Shown: one piece after another, positions 1-6,127 of the stretch
Layout of the letters: every line of letters begins with the position of its first letter
Numbering within the stretch: the stretch's first letter is position 1
NCBI GenBank assembly: GCA_025454185.1
Contig: JALOOY010000102.1
Coordinates: 1 to 6,337 of the forward strand
Direction of reading: 5' to 3'
DNA length: 6,337 nt
Source: Thermodesulfobacteriota bacterium
GTDB lineage: Bacteria; Desulfobacterota; RBG-13-43-22
Notes under the pieces: generated by a model
Databases searched by the model: none
What the model was told of the DNA's origin: nothing
The model's input: only the letters and a program-made list of their open reading frames with translations
Program-made: the position numbers and the translations under genes

Positions 1-29
1 TTTTTTTGCGGTGGTCGAATCCCGCCGGC

Positions 30-1805
30 TTACCCTTCCTTTTTCGGCCGTTCCAGCCCCTTGACGATCTGGGCCCGGATCAGTCGGGGCAGCATCATGT
101 GATGCTGAGGGCAGATGGATTTGGGGTTCTGGTACACGCAGTTGGCGAAACCCACCAGGTAGCGGCGGATGTCCTCGTAGCGGACGATCTCGTCCACAAA
201 GCCCCGTTTGGCGCAGTACACCGGCCGGGACTGGTCGTAGTACTGCTGGGCCAGGGCGTTCATCTTGTCGATGACCGGCTGCAGCGGCTTGCCGCTGTCT
301 TTTTCCTTGACCAGGCGCCGGGCGAAAGAAGCCACCGAGGCCGTTTCCCCGTGCATGACGTAGATCTCGGTGGTAGCCGTGCCCAGCGTGAAGGCATTGT
401 GGTTGTTGGCCGTGGGGCCCCCCATGACGTAATGGGCCGCCGCCGTCCCCTTGCGCAGCACCACCAGCATCATGGGCACGTCGGTCTGCTCGATGGAATA
501 GATCAGGGACTGGCCCAGGCCGAGCAGCTCGGCCTTTTCGGCAATGTCCCCCACATCGATGCCCGAGGTGTCCTGGAACCAGATCACCGGGATCCGGTCC
601 CGCCCGCACTGGGTAACGAACTCGTTCATCTTGATCAGTCCCTGGCGGTAGAGTTTGCCGCCTACCCCCACGTATTCATTGGTGTATTCGGGGTATTGGG
701 GTCCGAGAAAACCCTGACGGTTGCCGATGACCCCCAGGGGAAAGCCGTCGATCCTGACCAGCCCCGTATAGACCTCCGGACCGTAACCCGGCCGGAATTC
801 CAGGTGCTCGCTGTTGTCCACCAGGCGGGCCAGGAAATTGTCGAAGTCGTAGACCCCTTTCTGGTTGAAGGCAATAAGGGAAGGCAGGTCGGAAAGGGGA
901 AATCTGGGCTCGGCCGGCTCGGCCACCCGGAAAAACCGGGGATTATAGGCCGGCATCTCGGCCATGTACTGCTTCAGGGCGTCCAGGACCTCGGTCTCTT
1001 TTTCGAAGACCTCCCGGAAAAACCCGGTTTCGTCGTGATGAATGCCCACGCTGCCCGGTGGGACCTGTTTGAAGTGGCGGGTGGCCTCGATGATCTGCTC
1101 GGCCCCCTCCTCATCGAATCCACCTTTCGGACTCATGCCGCTGACGATGCCGCCGCCGCCCACGGCGATATTGGCGTTCTTGTGGGCGAACAGGATGGTA
1201 GGACTGATGCCCTGGTACCCGCCGCCGGCCGGATTGGTGCCGTAGATGCCGGCCAGGATGGGTATGCCCAGTTTCTCCAGTTCGGCGTGGCGGAAAAAGG
1301 TGGTGCCGTTGCCGCGCCGGTCCGCGTAGACCTCCTGCTGTTCGGTGAGCTTGACGCCGGAGCAGTTGACCAGCCACACCAGGGGCACCCGCAGCCGCTT
1401 GGCCAGGTCGGTCACCCGAAGCTGATTTTCGGCCTGGCCGGCGATCCAGGCCCCGGCCATGACCTTGTTGTCGAAGCCGATCAGCACGCACCACTTGCCG
1501 CTGATCCGGGCCAGGCCGTCGATGACGCCGGTCATGCCCTCCTCGTTGTCCCGGGGGTTGTAGAGGGTGTGCAGGGGGCAGAAGGTCCCGGGATCGATCA
1601 GGTATTCGATCCGGTCCCAGACGGTCATTTCTCCCCGTTTATGAATCTTCTCCGCCGGCAGCCCGGCGTTTTTGACCCGCTCCACCTCGGCGGCCACTCC
1701 CTGCAGCACCGCCTCGATCTGGCCCCGGTTTTCGGCCATTTTGTCGATCTGGTTCTGCTTCAAGGGCTTGCCCAGGTCGTCCATCTTCTTGAAATAGGGA
1801 TGCAT
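30..1805 (-). CDS. gcdA: Glutaconyl-CoA decarboxylase, carboxyltransferase (alpha) subunit
   Basis: This 591-residue protein is the biotin-dependent carboxyltransferase subunit of Na+-pumping glutaconyl-CoA decarboxylase. It transfers the C5 carboxylate of glutaconyl-CoA to carrier-bound biotin, leaving crotonyl-CoA. It resembles Acidaminococcus GcdA from end to end (recalled, about 587 residues), including the N-terminal MHPYFKKMDDLGKPL block. Two crotonase-fold carboxyltransferase halves are visible. The first has the glycine-rich GTNPAGGGY at residues 189-197 and AVGGGGI at 214-220. The second has GQSLIYSI at 431-438 and KGTAAAHYVMGG at 452-463. These are the usual oxyanion-hole and CoA/biotin-site segments. 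The reading frame continues upstream to 1898, but the ATG at 1805 is chosen because it has an excellent Shine-Dalgarno sequence and matches the family N-terminus. The gene follows the glutaryl-CoA dehydrogenase gene, which makes its substrate. The beta, gamma and delta subunits are not in the window. Confidence 0.95.
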   Translation of the reverse strand: MHPYFKKMDDLGKPLKQNQIDKMAENRGQIEAVLQGVAAEVERVKNAGLPAEKIHKRGEMTVWDRIEYLIDPGTFCPLHTLYNPRDNEEGMTGVIDGLARISGKWCVLIGFDNKVMAGAWIAGQAENQLRVTDLAKRLRVPLVWLVNCSGVKLTEQQEVYADRRGNGTTFFRHAELEKLGIPILAGIYGTNPAGGGYQGISPTILFAHKNANIAVGGGGIVSGMSPKGGFDEEGAEQIIEATRHFKQVPPGSVGIHHDETGFFREVFEKETEVLDALKQYMAEMPAYNPRFFRVAEPAEPRFPLSDLPSLIAFNQKGVYDFDNFLARLVDNSEHLEFRPGYGPEVYTGLVRIDGFPLGVIGNRQGFLGPQYPEYTNEYVGVGGKLYRQGLIKMNEFVTQCGRDRIPVIWFQDTSGIDVGDIAEKAELLGLGQSLIYSIEQTDVPMMLVVLRKGTAAAHYVMGGPTANNHNAFTLGTATTEIYVMHGETASVASFARRLVKEKDSGKPLQPVIDKMNALAQQYYDQSRPVYCAKRGFVDEIVRYEDIRRYLVGFANCVYQNPKSICPQHHMMLPRLIRAQIVKGLERPKKEG

Positions 1806-1811
1806 TGTTGA

Positions 1812-1820
1812 ACCTCCTCT
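1812..1820 (-). promoter_or_regulatory. Strong ribosome binding site of gcdA
   Basis: On the minus strand the sequence AGAGGAGGT lies 6 nt before the ATG at 1805. It is close to a full anti-16S match and decides the start against the longer in-frame ATG at 1898, which lies inside the intergenic hairpin. Confidence 0.85.
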
Positions 1821-1841
1821 AAATAGTTTCAAAAAACATTC

Positions 1842-1942
1842 AGCCGCAGACCACCGCAGACCGGGGCGATGAAAACAAATTTTGGCCGGGCGGATCACCC
1901 GGCCAAAAATAGGTTTGCCTTCGTCCGCGTGCGTCCGCGGCT
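1842..1942. repeat. Nested intergenic inverted repeat between acd and gcdA
   Basis: The arms are 1842-1867 and 1917-1942. Read towards each other they match at 18 of 26 positions and share AGCCGC, GAC, CGC, GAC and GGC blocks. Each arm contains a short unit repeated with a 10-nt period: CCGCAGACC at 1844 and 1854 in the left arm, and GTCCGCG at 1923 and 1933 in the right arm. The outer repeat is centred at about 1892 and encloses a perfect 11-bp hairpin centred at 1894, so the whole behaves as one concentric palindrome of about 100 nt. It fills most of the gap between the acd stop and the gcdA ribosome binding site. It looks like a dispersed intergenic palindromic element. No protein is encoded and the function is unknown. 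Confidence 0.65.
1880..1908 (-). terminator. Intrinsic terminator/attenuator after acd
   Basis: A perfect 11-bp stem (1880-1890 with 1898-1908) closes a 7-nt loop. In the minus-strand transcript the stem is GC-rich (GGCCGGG/CCCGGCC) and is followed directly by TTTGTTTTC, a reasonable U-tract. It begins about 40 nt after the acd stop codon. The plus-strand side lacks a comparable T-run, so the direction fits acd. Because gcdA follows only about 75 nt later without an obvious promoter, partial read-through (attenuation) is plausible. Confidence 0.65.
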
Positions 1943-1947
1943 AAAAA

Positions 1948-3111
1948 TTATTTATTGGCTTTCCGAATGCCCAGCTGGTCCAGGGCCACGATCCACTTGC
2001 AGATATTGGCGGAGCCCTCCACCATGAAATAGGTGGGGGCGTCACGGTAGTAGCGGGCCACCGGGTACTCGGTGGAATAGCCGTAGGCGCCCAGGATACG
2101 CAGGGCGAAATTGGAGGCCTTGTTGACCACCTCGCCGGCGAAGTATTTGGCCATGGCTACTTCCAGGTTGTTGTTCAGGTTGCCCTGATCCTTCTGCCAG
2201 GCCGCCTTGTAGACCAGCAGGCGGGCTGCTTCGATCTCCACGGCCATCTGGGCCACCATGTCCTGGTTCATCTGGAAGGTGCCGATGGGTTTGCCGAACT
2301 GCTCCCGCTCGTTGCAGTATTTGGTCACCGCGTCCAGGCAGGCCTGGGCCAGGCCCACGCCGCCGGCGGCGGCAGAAAGGCGGGTCTGATTGAGGGAACC
2401 GAAGACGATCTTGGCCCCGTCGCCCGGCTGGCCCAGGATGTTTTCCTTGGGCACCCGGGTGTCTTCCAGGTAGAGCTCGCCGGTGGGCGAGGAACGGGAC
2501 CCCAGCTTGTCCAGGTCGGTGGTGGAAATCCCGTTGAAGTTCTTCGGCTCGATCACGAAGGCCGACAGCCCCCGGCCCCCGGCCCCCCGATCCGTATAGG
2601 CGTAATAGATCAGCACGTCGGCGATGCTGGCATTGGAGATCCAGGTCTTGGAGCCGTTGATCAGCCAGTGGTCGCCCTTGTCCTCGGCGGTGGATTTCAT
2701 GGACATGACGTCCGAGCCGGCGTTGGGCTCGGTAATGCCGAAACCGCCCAGGTATTCGGCATTGACCAGCTTGGAGACATATTTCTGTTTGAGCGCCTCG
2801 GTGCCGTAACGAAAAATGGTAAAAGCGCAGCCCAGGGCCAGCATGTTGATCTGGACCCGCAGGGAGCTGGAGGCCCGGGCGAGCTCCTCGGTGAGAATCA
2901 TGGCCGCCAGCCAGCCCATGCTGTTGCCCCCATACTCCTCGGGGATCACCGTGCCGAAAAAGCCCAGCTCACCCATGGGCTTGATCACTTCCTGGTAAGG
3001 GAAATAGTGGTCCATATCCCATTTGTCGGCGAAGGGGGCGATCTTCTCGGCCGCAAAGTCGCGGGCCATCTCCCGCACCGCCAATAATTCTTCGGATAAT
3101 TCAAAATCCAT
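1948..3111 (-). CDS. acd: Non-decarboxylating glutaryl-CoA dehydrogenase
   Basis: This 387-residue FAD-dependent acyl-CoA dehydrogenase oxidises glutaryl-CoA to glutaconyl-CoA, normally passing electrons to ETF. It closely resembles the Desulfococcus multivorans enzyme (Gdh-Des or Acd), by recall of that sequence. The FAD-binding signature TEPNAGSD is at residues 127-134, the flavin-contacting WISNA is at 157-161, and the C-terminal signature GAYGY is at 341-345. The catalytic base is Glu365 in the segment MVEGSANI. The residue before it is Val364. Decarboxylating enzymes (human, Geobacter type) have Tyr there, and the published Tyr-to-Val exchange is the key difference preventing decarboxylation. 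The start is supported by GAGGAGGA 6 nt upstream and by the family N-terminus. gcdA lies directly downstream and would use the product. This combination conserves decarboxylation energy as a Na+ gradient and is typical of obligate anaerobes that degrade benzoyl-CoA or glutarate. Confidence 0.94.
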   Translation of the reverse strand: MDFELSEELLAVREMARDFAAEKIAPFADKWDMDHYFPYQEVIKPMGELGFFGTVIPEEYGGNSMGWLAAMILTEELARASSSLRVQINMLALGCAFTIFRYGTEALKQKYVSKLVNAEYLGGFGITEPNAGSDVMSMKSTAEDKGDHWLINGSKTWISNASIADVLIYYAYTDRGAGGRGLSAFVIEPKNFNGISTTDLDKLGSRSSPTGELYLEDTRVPKENILGQPGDGAKIVFGSLNQTRLSAAAGGVGLAQACLDAVTKYCNEREQFGKPIGTFQMNQDMVAQMAVEIEAARLLVYKAAWQKDQGNLNNNLEVAMAKYFAGEVVNKASNFALRILGAYGYSTEYPVARYYRDAPTYFMVEGSANICKWIVALDQLGIRKANK

Positions 3112-3117
3112 CGGTAT

Positions 3118-3125
3118 TCCTCCTC
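3118..3125 (-). promoter_or_regulatory. Strong ribosome binding site of acd
   Basis: GAGGAGGA on the minus strand lies 6 nt upstream of the ATG at 3111. It has the same spacing and near-identical sequence as the gcdA site, suggesting that both pathway genes are set for high translation. Confidence 0.85.
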
Positions 3126-3160
3126 ATTAAAATAGGTAACAGGTTTTTTTCAAAATCTTA

Positions 3161-3224
3161 TTCACCGGTAAGACGCCGAGGACGCCAAGAATTTTATTTG
3201 CGTTCTTTGTGCCTTTGCGGTGAA
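3161..3224. repeat. Intergenic inverted repeat between the two dehydrogenase genes
   Basis: The arms are 3161-3187 and 3198-3224. Both begin, reading inwards, with TTCACCG and agree at 19 of 27 positions. The left arm contains GACGCC at 3172 and 3181 (9-nt period). The right arm, read on the minus strand, is made of CGCAAAGGCACAAAG-like units. This composition resembles ACCGCAAAGGCGCAAAG-type palindromes that I recall from between genes in many environmental bacterial genomes. No terminator-like T-run follows on the minus strand. It occupies the middle of the 149-nt gap and stops short of the acd ribosome binding site. Confidence 0.6.
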
Positions 3225-3260
3225 ATCGTTTTCTCCACGTCTTTCCGCGGCCGGGGGCCC

Positions 3261-4415
3261 TTAATCCAGAATAATGTTCTTGGAAACCACCATGCGCTGG
3301 ATCTGGTTGCTGCCGTCGAAGATCTGGACGGCCTTGGCATCCCGCATGAGCCGTTCCACCGGAGCCCCCTTGAGGTACCCGGCCCCGCCGAAGATTTGCA
3401 CGGCGTCGATGGCCACCTTCATGGCCATGTCGGAGGTGTAGTATTTGGACATGGAGACCAGGGTCTCCAAATCCCTGAAACTGCCCTCCCCCGAATCGAT
3501 CAGGGCCGCGGTGCGGTAGATGAGCGACTTGGCCGCCTCGATGGAAGTCTTCATGTCGGCCAGCATGAACCGGACGGCCTGGAAGGAGGCGATCTTCTTT
3601 TTGAACTGGGTCCGCCGCCGGGCAAAGTCCAGGGCGGCCTCATAGGCCCCTTCGGCAATCCCCAGGGCCAGAGAGGCGGCCCCCCAGACCCGCATGGGGT
3701 TGGCCTGACGGGCCAGGATGCGCCAGCCCTCCCCCTCGCCCAGAAGCCGGTTTTCCTTAGGCACCCGGGCATTGGTAAAAACCATCTCCGTAGTGACGGA
3801 ATCGCCGAGCCCCATCTTCCGCTCCTGGCGGCCGAAGGTAAGTCCCGGCGTGTCCCGGGGCACGACCAGCGCGCTGATCCCTCCGGTTCGTTTGCCCGGG
3901 CCGGTTCGGACGAATACCAGGTAATAATGGGCATGGGGACCCAGGGTGATGTAGCTCTTGGTGCCGTTGACGATATAATGGTCCCCCTCGGCCACCGCCC
4001 GGGTCTGGAGCGAACCGGCGTCGGAGCCGAAGTTTGGTTCGGTGAGGCAAAAACCAGCCAGTTTGTCACCGGCGGCAAACTCCCGGAAAAAGCGGTCCTG
4101 CTGTTCCGCCGATCCTGCTCCCCGCAGGATCCGAATCACCGCCTGGGTGGGAAAGACCAGCAGGGCCGTCCCGGCCGAGGCCTTGGAAATTTCCTCGATC
4201 ACCAGACAGAGGGTGGTGGCCTCGGCGTTGATCCCTCCGTAGGTCTCCGGCAGGGACAGGCGCAGCAACCCGGCATCCCGGAAGGCCTCGAAGACCTCCT
4301 GGGGGAACTCCTCCCGGGCGTCCAGCTCCGCCGCCCGGGGGGCGATTTTTTCAGCCACCAGGGCACGGACCCGTTGCTGCAGTTCCCGCTGAAAAGGGGT
4401 TAAATGAAGGAACAT
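3261..4415 (-). CDS. Acyl-CoA dehydrogenase family protein with Asp at the catalytic Glu position
   Basis: This 384-residue acyl-CoA dehydrogenase has normal family length and all three domains: helical N-domain, beta-domain with LTEPNFGSD at 124-132, and C-terminal helical domain with FGGAGY at 342-347. It should be an FAD enzyme feeding ETF. The substrate is not known. The usual catalytic Glu in the C-terminal YEGTxQIQR segment is replaced by Asp367 (IFDGSNQIQR). The alternative Glu position used by isovaleryl-CoA dehydrogenase appears to be Met241 here, so there is no compensating Glu. Phe129 and Leu158 also depart from the usual FAD-site residues. The neighbouring glutaryl-CoA pathway suggests a cyclic or dicarboxylic acyl-CoA intermediate of anaerobic aromatic breakdown, such as cyclohexanecarboxyl-CoA or pimeloyl-CoA, but this is inference. 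Unlike acd and gcdA it lacks a clear Shine-Dalgarno sequence. The ATG at 4415 is kept because FLHLTPFQREL fits the family N-terminus. A GATAAT at 4433-4438 could be a -10 element, but no convincing -35 accompanies it. Confidence 0.9.
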   Translation of the reverse strand: MFLHLTPFQRELQQRVRALVAEKIAPRAAELDAREEFPQEVFEAFRDAGLLRLSLPETYGGINAEATTLCLVIEEISKASAGTALLVFPTQAVIRILRGAGSAEQQDRFFREFAAGDKLAGFCLTEPNFGSDAGSLQTRAVAEGDHYIVNGTKSYITLGPHAHYYLVFVRTGPGKRTGGISALVVPRDTPGLTFGRQERKMGLGDSVTTEMVFTNARVPKENRLLGEGEGWRILARQANPMRVWGAASLALGIAEGAYEAALDFARRRTQFKKKIASFQAVRFMLADMKTSIEAAKSLIYRTAALIDSGEGSFRDLETLVSMSKYYTSDMAMKVAIDAVQIFGGAGYLKGAPVERLMRDAKAVQIFDGSNQIQRMVVSKNIILD

Positions 4416-4442
4416 AAATAAAAGCCCAAATAATTATCAACC

Positions 4443-4539
4443 GATGTTTTCGTAAAAAGTCTCAGCTGGAAGGCGCGCAAAAACTGAGCAGCGAGGTGCA
4501 TATCTTGGTCGCCGCAGGAGAGCTTTTTGCGAAACCATC
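4443..4539. repeat. Intergenic inverted repeat upstream of the Asp-type dehydrogenase gene
   Basis: The left arm at 4443-4463 (GATGTTTTCGTAAAAAGTCTC) and the right arm at 4518-4539 are inverted copies that agree at about 19 of 22 positions with one single-base gap. The core is TTTCGyAAAAAG. The spacer holds a further CGCAAAAA at 4476-4483, which can alternatively pair with TTTTTGCG in the right arm. The element starts about 10 nt after the SAM-adenosyltransferase stop and ends just upstream of the dehydrogenase gene. The arms resemble GACTTTTTACGAAACCATC-like intergenic repeats that I recall from Desulfobacterota genomes. It could be a dispersed repeat, a weak terminator of the upstream operon, or both. 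Confidence 0.6.
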
Positions 4540-4548
4540 AATCCCGTT

Positions 4549-5364
4549 CTATCTTTTCAGCCGGATCACCAGGGGATCGCCGGCCTTCAATTTCAGCGCC
4601 TCCGCGGCCCGGCCGCGATTCACCGCCAATTCCAGATATCCGGCGCTTCCGAAAAGGGCCAGCGGTTCCCCCGGCCGCGCCTCTCCGTAGGTCCGCGAGA
4701 GCCTTTCGATCCGCCACCCTTTTCCCGTTATCCGCCAGCCTCCCTCCGCAAGCGCCGGCTCATGCTCCTCCCGGCGGATATTCGTAATCAGGTTGCCGAA
4801 GGAGTCGGCCCACAAAATCCGGCCGGCAATCCGGCCGCCTCTGCGCTCGGCCCGGGGAAATTCCAGGCGCGCGAAATCCCGGACCCGCGGTCCGAAACTC
4901 CTCGCCGGCAGACCGAGAGAAAGACGCCCTGCCGCGGGCCCGAAAAGGTCGCGGCCGTGAAACGTCGCGCTCAAAGGCCGGCGGAAAAATTCTTTCCGGG
5001 CGATTTCGTACCCGGCACATTCCCCCGGAGCGGCCAGGACCGCGGTGAAAACCCCGTTATCGGGCCCGACGAAAAAATGCCCATTTTTTCCGATCGCGAG
5101 GGGTCGGCGCTCCGTCCCCACTCCCGGATCCACCACCGCCAAATGGACCGTCCCTGCGGGAAAATAGGGATAGGTGTTCCCGAGGACAAAAGAAGCCCTC
5201 AGGATGTCCCCGGGAGGAACCTCATGGGTTATGTCAACGATCCGGCAGCGCGGGTTTGCGCTTAAAATCGCCCCCTTCATGGCGCCGGCATACTCCGCCT
5301 GCCAACCGAAATCGGTAATCAGGGTCACGATCCCGGATCTTTTCTCTTTCTTCTTTAAGGGCAT
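4549..5364 (-). CDS. SAM hydroxide adenosyltransferase (DUF62 family)
   Basis: This 271-residue protein belongs to the DUF62 / SAM_adeno_trans family, related to fluorinase and the chlorinase SalL. Characterised members split S-adenosylmethionine with water to adenosine and L-methionine. It has the N-terminal hallmark LITDFG (15-20) and YAGAMKGAIL (25-34). The family catalytic Asp-Arg-His triad can be assigned to Asp79 and Arg86 (VDPGVGTERR) and His136 (TFHGRD). VGPDNG is at 99-104. The C-terminal domain has DSFGNLITN at 187-195. Length is normal and the triad is complete, so it is probably an active hydrolase rather than a halogenase. No signal peptide or membrane segment is seen. The ribosome binding site at 5364 is poor. 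A start a few codons downstream (GTG at codon 13) would still keep the LITDFG motif, so the N-terminus is uncertain. It is probably co-transcribed with the upstream MBL-fold gene, 76 nt away. The physiological role of this family is not settled. Confidence 0.93.
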   Translation of the reverse strand: MPLKKKEKRSGIVTLITDFGWQAEYAGAMKGAILSANPRCRIVDITHEVPPGDILRASFVLGNTYPYFPAGTVHLAVVDPGVGTERRPLAIGKNGHFFVGPDNGVFTAVLAAPGECAGYEIARKEFFRRPLSATFHGRDLFGPAAGRLSLGLPARSFGPRVRDFARLEFPRAERRGGRIAGRILWADSFGNLITNIRREEHEPALAEGGWRITGKGWRIERLSRTYGEARPGEPLALFGSAGYLELAVNRGRAAEALKLKAGDPLVIRLKR

Positions 5365-5414
5365 ATTGGGGACGAATCCTGCAAGGGGATGTCCGTTTCT
5401 TATTCCGTTCGGAT

Positions 5415-5432
5415 GAATTCCCCGGGGAATTC
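5415..5432. promoter_or_regulatory. Perfect 18-bp palindrome, possible operator
   Basis: GAATTCCCCGGGGAATTC reads identically on both strands and lies 9 nt after the MBL gene stop and about 50 nt before the SAM-adenosyltransferase start. No T-run follows on either strand, so it is not a standard terminator. A third copy of the half-site (GAATTCCC at 5453-5460) lies within the last codons of the MBL gene and can pair with 5425-5432 instead, so two mutually exclusive hairpins are possible. It could be a dimeric repressor site or an RNA structure between the two genes. Function is unproven. Confidence 0.4.
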
Positions 5433-5440
5433 GAATCTTC

Positions 5441-6127
5441 TCATCCTTGTTGGAATTCCCGGAGATATCCCTTGATGTACTCTTCCACCTTCTCCTCGGG
5501 TTCGATGACTCCGAAATGGCCCTCGCAGAGGATGTCGGCCTTCAGGCCCAGAAGAATATCCATGGACTTCCGCCAGGCCGCCAAGTCAGAACCGAACGAT
5601 TCCGCGAAGGGGCCGTGGATGTCCTGGCCGAAGAGGACCCGTTTCCCGTCCCGGTCCAGGATCACGGAAATCGACCCGGGGGTGTGGCCCGGGGTGTGCA
5701 GGCAAAGAAGCTCGCCCTTCTCGAATTTCAGCACCTCCCGGACCTCGTTCAGTTTGTAATCGACCCGGGTCGGAGGGAAAGAGGCGTTGTACCAGTCGGC
5801 CGCGGTCCGGACCGGGTCCCCCTTTTCCATGGGGCCGGCGTCGAGCTCATGGGCAATGATGTGGCACCCCGTCTTTTTCTTGATTTTCGGGATCCCGCCG
5901 ATGTGGTCGAAATGGCAATGGGTCGCCAGGACGGCGCTCAGATTCTTGGCCTGGAAACCCAGGGATTCGATGTTCTCGACGATCGCGGCAGCGCTCTTCC
6001 CGGCGCCGGCGTCGATCAGGACCAGATCCCCGAGATTTACGAGGTAAACGCAGCAGTCTTCGGACCGCGTGAGGTCGGGAGAGCCCACCAAGTAGACTCC
6101 GTCGTGCACCTCTTGAATACGATTCAT
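5441..6127 (-). CDS. Metallo-beta-lactamase-fold hydrolase (glyoxalase II-like)
   Basis: This 228-residue protein is a complete MBL-fold metal-dependent hydrolase. The metal-binding motif HCHFDH is at residues 70-75 (His70, His72, Asp74, His75). The remaining ligands fit His148 (TPGHTPGS), Asp169 (FGQDIHGP) and His204 (EGHFG). A complete two-metal set therefore appears present. It has no signal peptide or membrane segment, so it is probably cytoplasmic. The fold serves many thioester, ester and nucleotide hydrolases, and the substrate cannot be named from sequence. The C-terminal tail EEKVEEYIKGYLREF is a short charged helix. The start is supported by AAAGGA 8 nt upstream of the ATG, and a strong promoter lies about 80 nt upstream, making this the first gene of its transcript. 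The adenosyltransferase gene follows 76 nt downstream. Confidence 0.9.
   Translation of the reverse strand: MNRIQEVHDGVYLVGSPDLTRSEDCCVYLVNLGDLVLIDAGAGKSAAAIVENIESLGFQAKNLSAVLATHCHFDHIGGIPKIKKKTGCHIIAHELDAGPMEKGDPVRTAADWYNASFPPTRVDYKLNEVREVLKFEKGELLCLHTPGHTPGSISVILDRDGKRVLFGQDIHGPFAESFGSDLAAWRKSMDILLGLKADILCEGHFGVIEPEEKVEEYIKGYLREFQQG

Noticed and set aside
1..29. T-run at the window edge as a terminator for gcdA
   Set aside because: In the direction of gcdA transcription this is an A-run, not a U-run, and no stable hairpin is visible in the 29 bases. CACCGCAAA here might begin another intergenic repeat, but the window ends.
6..1811. Long open frame on the plus strand antiparallel to gcdA, 601 codons
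   Set aside because: It mirrors a clear gcdA gene. GC-rich codon bias leaves the opposite strand free of stops, and its translation shows no recognisable family features.
1806..1898. N-terminal extension of GcdA from an ATG at 1898
   Set aside because: The extra 31 residues come from the intergenic hairpin and repeat arm, match no GcdA N-terminus, and would ignore the strong ribosome binding site at 1812-1820.
1842..1942. CRISPR array or tRNA in the repeat-rich gap
   Set aside because: The repeats are inverted with short 10-nt tandem units, with no regular spacers. No cloverleaf can be drawn.
3198..4403. Plus-strand open frame of 401 codons opposite the acyl-CoA dehydrogenase gene
   Set aside because: Shadow of the real gene. 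The translation is low in complexity and Gly/Pro/His rich, with no motifs.
4549..5364. Possible fluorinase or chlorinase instead of a SAM hydrolase
   Set aside because: The Asp79/Arg86/His136 pattern is that of the hydroxide adenosyltransferases, the length fits those enzymes, and nothing nearby suggests organohalogen metabolism.
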